The translations under genes were made by a program, and so were the position numbers. A stretch of 64,000 bases of DNA from Whalleya microplaca (taxonomy: Eukaryota > Ascomycota > Sordariomycetes > Xylariales > Xylariaceae): assembly GCA_022497155.1 (NCBI GenBank), contig MU385746.1:186001-250000 (forward strand), read 5' to 3'. The notes beneath the pieces were generated by a model. The model was given only the letters and a program-made list of their open reading frames with translations. It was not told the origin of the DNA and did no database searches. Positions 56,625 to 64,000 of this stretch are shown here, piece by piece (within the stretch, counting starts at the first letter, position 1; each line of letters starts with the position of its first letter).

Positions 56625-57486
56625 ATGGCGTCTGCGGTCGTAACCCAACATTTCCACGGCACCGGCAATGGCGGCGTGCTCAAAGACCCGCCGCTGACCA
56701 CTCTGCACTCACGAGCGCCTCCTTCGCCGCCTGCCACCGAGACAGACACCGAGACAGACTCGGAACCTCCCAATGCGCAACAGGGAGCCGAGCCTCCGTC
56801 ATCATCGACCCACAGACCAGCGAACGATCACGACACATCACAGACCAGCGCAAGTGCATCAACAGTCACCTCACCCATCACGTCTCCCCCATACTGGATG
56901 AATAACTACCCAACCCATTCTCGGAATATCTCAAGCACGTCCATCGAGTCGATACCCACCGGAGGCATCACGTTGCGCGATAACGAGAACAGCAGTATTG
57001 ATGAGCGGGGCAATGCATGCTGGGCCAAGAGTGTGGAAATCACAGATTATGTGACTGTGAATGGAAGCACGACCAATATCGGTGCCTTTGTTGTATGGAA
57101 TATAAAAGTCGGCACACTGAGTGTGAGTCTATGGCCACTTTCATATGCCAACAATGAGGACTTATACTAATAATGAGTGATTATAGGGGAGCTCCATCAA
57201 CATCCGCAAACGATACTCGGAATTTGACGACTTTCGATGGCGGCTCATACGCACGTTCCCCAACTTCGAAGCTGCTGTGCCGGAGCTACCGCCCAAGAGT
57301 CTGATCTCCAAGTTTAGGCCGAAGTTCTTGGAAAAGCGTAGAGCTGGCCTGCAGTACTTTCTAAAGTAGGCACCACTATATAATACCTGATTGCATAGAA
57401 TGTCATGCTAACCCAACCATAGCTGTATATTATTGAACCCCGAATTCTCCGGATCGCCAGTCTTGAAGGAGTTTCTCTTCTCATGA
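56625..57486 (+). CDS. YPT35: PX-domain adaptor Ypt35
   Basis: Ypt35 is a phosphoinositide-binding protein on endosomes and vacuole contact sites that recruits the lipid transporter Vps13. Three exons (56625-57122, 57187-57365, 57423-57486) give 246 residues. A disordered Ser/Thr/Pro-rich N-terminus (1-120) holds PP motifs (RAPPSPPATE) that could be the Vps13-binding PxP-type element, though I have not verified this. The PX domain (about 130-246) shows YVTVNGSTTNIGAFVVWNIKV, then across the intron SSINIRKRYSEFDDFRWRL, with the RRYSEF-type lipid-binding Arg, and PELPPKSLISKF with the proline-rich loop, then FLEKRRAGLQYFL and a short C-terminal helix (NPEFSGSPVLKEFLFS). A second ATG four bases upstream (56621) is out of frame. 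Confidence 0.9.
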
Positions 57487-58194
57487 CCATTAGTCTTCCA
57501 GTTATTCAGACTCCGCCTCCCAGAAGATGGGTTGGCTATAAGACCGAGGTGTCCAGCAAAAGGCACCGTATGATTTCGACGCATTTGTTATGAATTAATG
57601 CTTAATACTGTATGAGAACAATTCCCTAGATACCCAAAGCAATGAATAGGAGGTTGGCGTGGACCGGTGGAAGGTCTTGGGTAACAGCTTTCTTACGTCA
57701 AATATGTCAAGGAGAAGAAAATGTGATCGTGTTTTTCAAGTGGCATCTGTAAATAAGACAAGACTACCACGTACATTTTGCAGAACGAAGATAAACCACC
57801 TTTTTTCGGGGTATTCCGATCTAAATCGACCAGTCTCTTTCTTGAATCAATAGCCATAAAGAAATATCAACCAATGCATCAATTGACAAACACTGTTGTC
57901 GGATCCGACCTCGCAAGAATGCTCATTCAGAACGCCTTGTCTATAAGCACGTAGTTATCCCTTGCCACCGCCCGTATGCCCCAGGAACAGAAATCTGTAC
58001 CATCCCTTTGACCACAAGAAGCATGCAACACCACGTACCTACTTCATCGACCGTTTTCCGTCTAACCACCCTCTCTAATTTCCCGTCCCCAGCCCTAAAA
58101 TCCCGCGATCGCAGTTAAGCACGTGATCGACTCTCCAAGCCCACCGGGGGTTGAGTGAGTGAGCCAGCGGAGTGAGCTGACAGCTCCCTCTCTC
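57487..58194. other. Intergenic between convergent YPT35 and SYM1
   Basis: About 700 bp, probable 3' UTRs; a short ORF (57659-57853) is not called. Confidence 0.45.
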
Positions 58195-59039
58195 TCACTT
58201 CTGGCTGTTGACCATGCTCAGGTAGCAGTTCCAGCCGATGCTGACGATGTTGACGACGAGGACGCGGTGCTCGAGGGGCACGAGGGTGAAGTTGGCGGCC
58301 TGGACGAGGGGCCAGATCAGGTAGTTGGTCTGCAGCGCCGGCTTGTAGCTGCGGTTGAGCTTCTCCTTGACGGAGCCGCCCTCCATCACGGCCATGCTGG
58401 ACAGGAAGACGCCGATGAAGGTCGGCGCGAAGATCAGCTGGTCCGCCGCCACGCGCGCCAGCATCTCCGCCTGCTTGTTCCGCAGGTTGATCGACCGCTG
58501 CAGGATCTTGTACCAGGTCGTAGCCGCGGGACCGAAGACCGCTGTGTTGTGTGCATGTGTGAGCTTATATTTATCTTTATATTTTGTGGTGGGTTTTTTT
58601 TTTATTCTTCTTATTCTGGGTTTAGGTTTTATGCACGTGTGTATGCATGACTGTGGTTTGTACATGTATACGGTATGGCTGGGGGGAGGGGGCGTGCTGA
58701 GATGACGACACGTGATATATCGGTACGAAATGGGGGTCGGTGAAGAGAGTGAGTGAGACACGGATCTTTGAAGAAATTGGACTTACCGCCGCCGTAGAGG
58801 AACATCCGCCCCGTGCGTGCAAGCTCGTGCTTCTCAATGCCCTTCTTCTCGACGGCCTGCTGTGCGGCGACGTCGCCCACGGCGAACAGCACGGCGGTGG
58901 TGACGCTCTGGGTTAGGAGTGGCCGCGAGGCGAGCTTGCGTTGGTACCTGCAACGCTAGGTTAGTACTTATCAAAATCGGAAAACCAGAGTTAGGGCAAA
59001 TTAGGTGCGATGCTGAGGTTATTCTTACCAGCGAAGCAT
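58195..59039 (-). CDS. SYM1: Mitochondrial membrane protein Sym1 (Mpv17/PMP22 family)
   Basis: Inner mitochondrial membrane protein of the Mpv17 family, needed for stress tolerance in yeast. Three exons: 59039-59029 (11 nt), 58947-58787, 58541-58195; introns 81 and 245 nt; 172 residues, the usual fungal length. Seen: start [43 protein letters not shown] joined to [33 protein letters not shown]; then [44 protein letters not shown], the highly conserved C-terminal block of the family (NYxxWPxxQxxNFxxVPxxxR). The tiny 11-nt first exon is inferred from the conserved start MLRWYQ and clean splice sites. Confidence 0.92.
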
Positions 59040-62000
59040 GATTGCGGTCTGCTGTATTGGCGTGTATAGACAGGTATAGCTTTTGGTGACGAATTGAGTT
59101 TATGGTACTACAGCGGTGACCCCTAATAATTGAAAAAAAGATTTGTTGAGTGAGAGAGCTTTCAGATTGAGGCTCAGGGCTTGTGATCTCATAAGTGGAG
59201 AAGTGGGATCAATAGTAATCCGCGACTGGGTTGAGCCCCTTGGCGGTCTGTGGGATCGTGAAGGTTGTTGCACGAGTTCTAGGGCGGAATGTAGTGTCAC
59301 AAGTTGGGTCAATTGCAAATATTCCATCTGTTTAGTGAACGATAGATGCAATCAAGAGTTATTAATCGCGCACAGCTGACTCATCTGCTATCTCATTCGA
59401 GAAATAGCTTAGACCCTAGACCGAGAGATTCTCACGAAAGCACATGCATTCACGATCTTGAATTCGGTAACAGAGTGACATTACGTACGTAGTAACTCTG
59501 GGAGCTTGGGCCATTTAATGGTTAGAGCTTCCCCCAGCTTATGGTGCACTGTCTATTTATGTGTGTGGGGGGGGGGGGCCTGGCGTGGGGTCCATTATCC
59601 TCGAGCCTCGAGATGGCACATGTAAAAGACAACGTTAGCTCCAGTATCATTTTGGTGACGAGAAGCCCAACTTCTTGATAATCAATAAAACTGCCATAAT
59701 TCTTGAAGAAAATATTTAAAGCGTCATCATTGTATTATCCTCTCAAATGTTTCAAGTGTTGAAATAGTCCGGAAATTTCTCTCAAGGGTGACGAGTTATT
59801 GTGTTTGTTGAATCACGGTATCCCGCCTTTACACACTTTATAGCTCCCAATAACTGACTTCTCTGTATCAGAGTCGAAAAACAGAAATATTTTTACCTTT
59901 CACATTGAATAGGAACTTGTTGCTACTAGAATTTGAATCTCTATCATGAGAAGGGCGAGTGGATAATTATTGCTGTCTTGTAACTTGTAAGTGATCTTAG
60001 TAGATTGGAAATTTGTCCTTCTGAAGTCCCAATTTTCAACTCCAGCATGATGCTATACGCCTTTGATATTAAGAAAGGGAGTTCTTGAAATGAAACTTTG
60101 AGATAGACCTAATGATAATCACTCCCTTTTATCTTTGGCATACCTAAGTGTCATGATACCTATGATGGCTAACTAAGCCCCTCCATATCTAGCAGCATTC
60201 ACAGCCTCAATCATCTAACCCCCGAAACAACTATATCATCGCTTTCGCACTACGAAAAGCTGAAGACTAGAGTACACGCAACCTGAAGTACCGTATAAGT
60301 ATGCACCTGTTTCATAGTATCTAGGGTAAAGGAAGAAGAATGCGGCATGAGCTTCTTGGATTTAAAGGCTTCACAAAATGCCTGTCAGGTGAGCCATACT
60401 TTTTCCACTTATAGTAGGCTTGATCTCAGACCATTATCTAGACTTTCCCGGCACATAATGATTCGGGGCCATTATCTGTCGATACTCGTGGGTACGGTTT
60501 AAATTTTATATAGCTAAGTAATGTTTATGATGTGTATCTAAGATGCATTTCGCACTCGATATATGGATGTATGTTGCATGAGCAGCAGTAGTGTACGTTA
60601 AACCTCGTGACGGCTAGCTGTAGAGATTCTTATCTATCACACCAACAGCATAATCTCCGCGGCTAGACCTTTCTAAAATTAGAGACGCGTTATTAGTAGC
60701 CACACACAGAAAGGCATTCGTTCCAATAATGACAGGTTTAGTGCGTCTTGCGGCTGAGATTGGATGAAGGGTATGGAGATGTGGCCTCGACCTTTGTTGC
60801 AGATTTCATGCTCTAATGTCGATTCGCATAACAGTTGGTAGATCTAGCCTTACATGAGCGTTCGCCTATTCCCAGCTAGCCTCAAATAAGACAAATGAAT
60901 AAAGGAAGAAAACTTGGGAATACTTTCCTGCAGTCGCAACACAGTCGAAGGAATGAACACGCACCAACAGATGAATCTAGCCAAGTGCAGCAATATTTTT
61001 ATGTTAGAAAGAGACATCCGATGAATTTGCCTGGCATGAAGGAATGGATCAAGTGTGTTATTTTTGTGTGGATATTCGTGAGGAAGGGAAAGGACCCATA
61101 ATTGCCAAATACCCTAGTATGTCATGCAGTATATATCACCAACGTCGTTGGGAGCAATAGCCTCAATAGCAAGACGAAAGCAGCTGTTCGTAATTTTAAC
61201 ATGTCTTTTATTAACCAACGAGTGGGTCTCATCTACGGTCCAGATAATTCTTTTGGTACGCTTGTTCAAAATCATCGAAGTGGTTGGCCAACACCGTCTA
61301 GCTCGTGCTTAGGAGGCCAAGGTAGATGGACGCAAGAACCATGGATTGGCGCATCATTTGGAACACGAAGAGGATTTCTCAGTCAGTAAAGGCAGAGTTT
61401 GGAGTTGAATAGCCTCTTTATGCCGTACTGTGACCGGCGTCAGACTGTTTGAATACAAGATGCGCTCATGCTCCTGTGTAGGCATACATAGCCTTACATT
61501 TCCAAACTCTAGCTAGCTGGGATAATACAGTTCACTTTATCTCTCTGCAAATGAGCCCTAGGCTGAGAACGTATTTTTCTGCTCGCTTCGGATTCAGGAG
61601 AGCCTTCACAGTGTAGCATTGCAGTGGGTCACTGTGACAGGGCACTGTCCAATGATACCCATACCACTTTACATTCTTTACATTCAGAGATCTTCTTTGT
61701 CGAATAAAGAAAAAAAAAAAGCCTATGCTATCCGAGGGCTACTTTATTCCACATCCAACTTAGGTAGTTAGTGCTCATTAGGTCAGTCTCTGAGCGATGT
61801 TTAGAAACAATAATGTAGGCCAACTCCTTTCTCGGTTACTATTGAGATCTTTGCAGACAAAGAATCATCTTCCAACTCGGAAAATAGGCTACCATACCAA
61901 TTAAATAGAAGACAAGTATCTATACCCAACATGGCATTTATATCAAGAGTCTATTTGGTCGAAACCAGCATGCTTCATAGGGCAACCCAACGGAACAACA

Positions 62001-62943
62001 ACATAGGGCTGACATCGTCCCGGTCAAAGAAGCCTTCATCCTCACATCGGGTAGGATATCTAACATGGAGGTGATGCGGTGATGATCATTGCGATGTTTA
62101 CATCAATTCTTTCTTCTAGTCTTTGATTCTAACATGAGTTGGATGTTATGCCATGGATTAGGAGACTTAGAGACCACAATCAATGGAAAAGATACCTGGG
62201 CCGTTGCTAAGGTATAAGATACATGGCTTCATGTCCTTTAAAATTCAAGTACGCTTTATTAACTACATCTGATACATAAGACCATGATGTTTTGATATAA
62301 ATATTTCCCTTCAATATGAGATACATAGAGCGTGCTGGGTAACCTTCGTCTACTATACCCAAATATATAACAAGAGCATAGAAATTTTTATTGTGGATGA
62401 GTTACCATGCTAACAGACCTAATAGGATGATTACCTAGTCATTATAGTGGCGATAATGTTATGGAAACAGAAAAATATATATTCATAAGTTGTAGCAGAT
62501 AGATAATCAATCTAGGCGACCTTGAAGGAGATTTAGCTACACATAGACAATCGTGTGGAGCGTATTAGCTATCTCACGTTAACAATAAAAGGCTTAGATT
62601 CTAAGAGAATTGATTATGGGAGTGGAAATCAGAGGATGAATAATTCGTGGAGTAGCGTGTTGACTTATCATACCGAATTTCATTACATTAAACAGGATGA
62701 TGGAGTTCACCTATTAATTTTTTGATTTCACAGTGTATGTATTAAATGCTACTGGTCACTTGTTCAATAGTAGATTGATGTTTATTTGCAGCAGAACTTT
62801 TGTATTGTCTCCTCATCTTTACATCTATAATCCATGGAGTCAACAACCACCAACAGATCCCTTTTCATGTTGCATCAATTGCTTCGACGAAATTCCAAGC
62901 CCATTTTCTCTACCCATCCACGCATTGCTGATGTTGCTCGCAC
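59040..62943. other. Gene desert, AT-rich, 3.9 kb
   Basis: No supported gene. A coding-like antisense stretch at about 61123-61312 may be a decayed gene fragment (see findings). G- and A-homopolymers occur at 59567-59578 and 61710-61720. Otherwise short AT-rich chance ORFs. Confidence 0.45.
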
Positions 62944-64000
62944 CTAAATCGTAAGCGTTTCAATCGTCTGCCCCTTGAAACTCTCCAAACCCTCACCGCC
63001 CTACATGATATGGTTAGAGAGACAAACTTAAGCTCACAGGGTTCGTGAAGACTTACATAGCTTGTGAGGGGCGAAACCTCCAGACCGCCATCGACGTCCC
63101 CATTCTTCACAGTCGCGCCGGCGGCCTCGACCCAGCGGCGGCCCTGGGCTTTGGTGTGTCTGCGGCTGGTGGTGGGGCCGTCCTCGGGCTCCTTGACGAA
63201 CGCGCCGTCGGCGTTCCGCTCCGGGTCGGCGTTTTTGAGGGGCGAGAACTCCTCCTCGCGCCGGACCTCGAGGCAGGCGAACTCGCTGAGCTGCAGCTCG
63301 CGGAAGACGTCGAAGACGAACTGCTCCAGCTTGATGCCGTTGGGCTTCTCGGGCTTGACGGCCGCGCCCGTCTCCGTGTCGATGCACGGGATCTTCTTGC
63401 GCGCCACGTGGTCCTCGAGCGCGAACTTCTGCTTCAGGTAGTCGATCGAGTAGTAGTGGTTGACGATGTTGGCGGCGCGGAACTTCAGCACGCCTGCCTG
63501 GTTGGGGTCCTGGGCCTCGGCCGTGGCCTTGTCGATCTCGGAATACTCGACCACGTCGGGTCGGCCATTCTTCTGGATGATGAGACCCACGGATTCGTGT
63601 GCGTTGCGCTTCCGGACGACCTTGGTGGCTATCTTCACGTTCTTGGAAGCGGAGAACCCGATGAAGATGGGGTCGGCCACCTTAGCTAAGCAGTTATCCA
63701 CACAGTAGGCGTGGATATGCTGAATTCCCCGTCGCTCCATGTCTTTGAGGACGGTGGTCTCCTGACCCGGGTTGACAGGGTCTGCAATTTTCGCCTCTTG
63801 TAAGGCCTTGTAGATTCCGCCATTACCGTCAGGGGCAACAGCAACTTTACTCTTACTCTCCAACATGATCTTCCCTTCGTTGGAAATACAAGGCAGCACG
63901 AACTGCTCGAAAATAGCAACATTTGCCGGGTCTAGCCCGAAGTACGGCTTACCCTTGGCACGTCTCTCGTTCTCTTCGTCGCTCAGTGAGTCTACTGGTT
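62944..64000 (-). CDS. UAP1: UDP-N-acetylglucosamine pyrophosphorylase, C-terminal part (5' end outside window)
   Basis: Makes UDP-GlcNAc from UTP and GlcNAc-1-phosphate, the donor for chitin, N-glycans and GPI anchors; cytosolic. The window holds 333 residues from the C-terminal side: exon from the window edge to 63057, then a last exon 63000-62944 after a 56-nt intron. Motifs: [78 protein letters not shown] and the C-terminal [19 protein letters not shown]. The N-terminal nucleotide-binding loop is outside. Splicing of the last intron replaces a misread tail with the conserved end. A GC-rich block covers roughly 63070-63690. Confidence 0.96.

Noticed and set aside
63045..63689. 214-codon ORF antisense to UAP1
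   Set aside because: Shadow of the GC-rich UAP1 block; no motif.

Overview
The window is nuclear DNA from a filamentous ascomycete (Pezizomycotina, most likely Sordariomycetes). The genes carry short introns of about 50-130 nt with GTRNGT donors, CTAAC/CTGAC-like branch points and YAG acceptors. The gene set is fungal (Pil1 eisosome protein, Kmt6 H3K27 methyltransferase, Ypt35, Swp1, Cys-rich GPI protein). GC-rich exons alternate with AT-rich gene-poor stretches. No bacterial-type operon, rRNA, tRNA or CRISPR array was found, and the species cannot be read from the sequence. I support about 20 protein genes; most needed exon joining by eye, and in each recognised multi-exon gene the joined exons keep one reading frame.

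Layout. 0-8.7 kb: the 3' end of an unidentified gene (+), the PRC2 catalytic subunit KMT6 (-) and the eisosome gene PIL1 (+), the last two sharing a 2-kb divergent promoter region. 8.7-21.9 kb: isolated accessory genes, namely an intronless flavin-dependent alkanesulfonate-monooxygenase-like enzyme, a four-exon GH43 glycosidase, a large disordered fungal protein and a small acidic protein, separated by AT-rich DNA. 26-32 kb: a housekeeping block with RAD1 (9-1-1 clamp), OST5 (oligosaccharyltransferase), GCN5 (SAGA acetyltransferase) and a conserved unknown protein. 32-36 kb is gene-poor. 36.4-42.6 kb: a SAM methyltransferase, a short-chain dehydrogenase, an amidoligase-family protein and a glutaminyl cyclase. 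This is the most metabolite- or peptide-modification-like neighbourhood in the window. 43-49 kb: SWP1 (oligosaccharyltransferase), a choline/ethanolamine phosphotransferase and a Cys-rich GPI-anchored surface protein. 49-55 kb is almost empty and AT-rich, with one possible 59-residue ORF. 55-59 kb: a zinc-ribbon-like small protein, YPT35 and SYM1. 59-63 kb is empty, and the window ends inside UAP1 (UDP-GlcNAc pyrophosphorylase).

Themes. Several genes serve the secretory pathway (UAP1 makes the sugar donor used for N-glycans and chitin; OST5 and SWP1 are oligosaccharyltransferase subunits; the phosphotransferase makes ER phospholipids). Two act on chromatin (KMT6, GCN5). These genes are not co-oriented, so the grouping may be chance. 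The points most worth a second look are the AT-hook array on KMT6, the diverged amidoligase and its neighbours, stop-free in-frame introns in GCN5, OST5 and the dehydrogenase, GC-rich blocks inside genes, and several short proteins that automatic annotation would probably miss.
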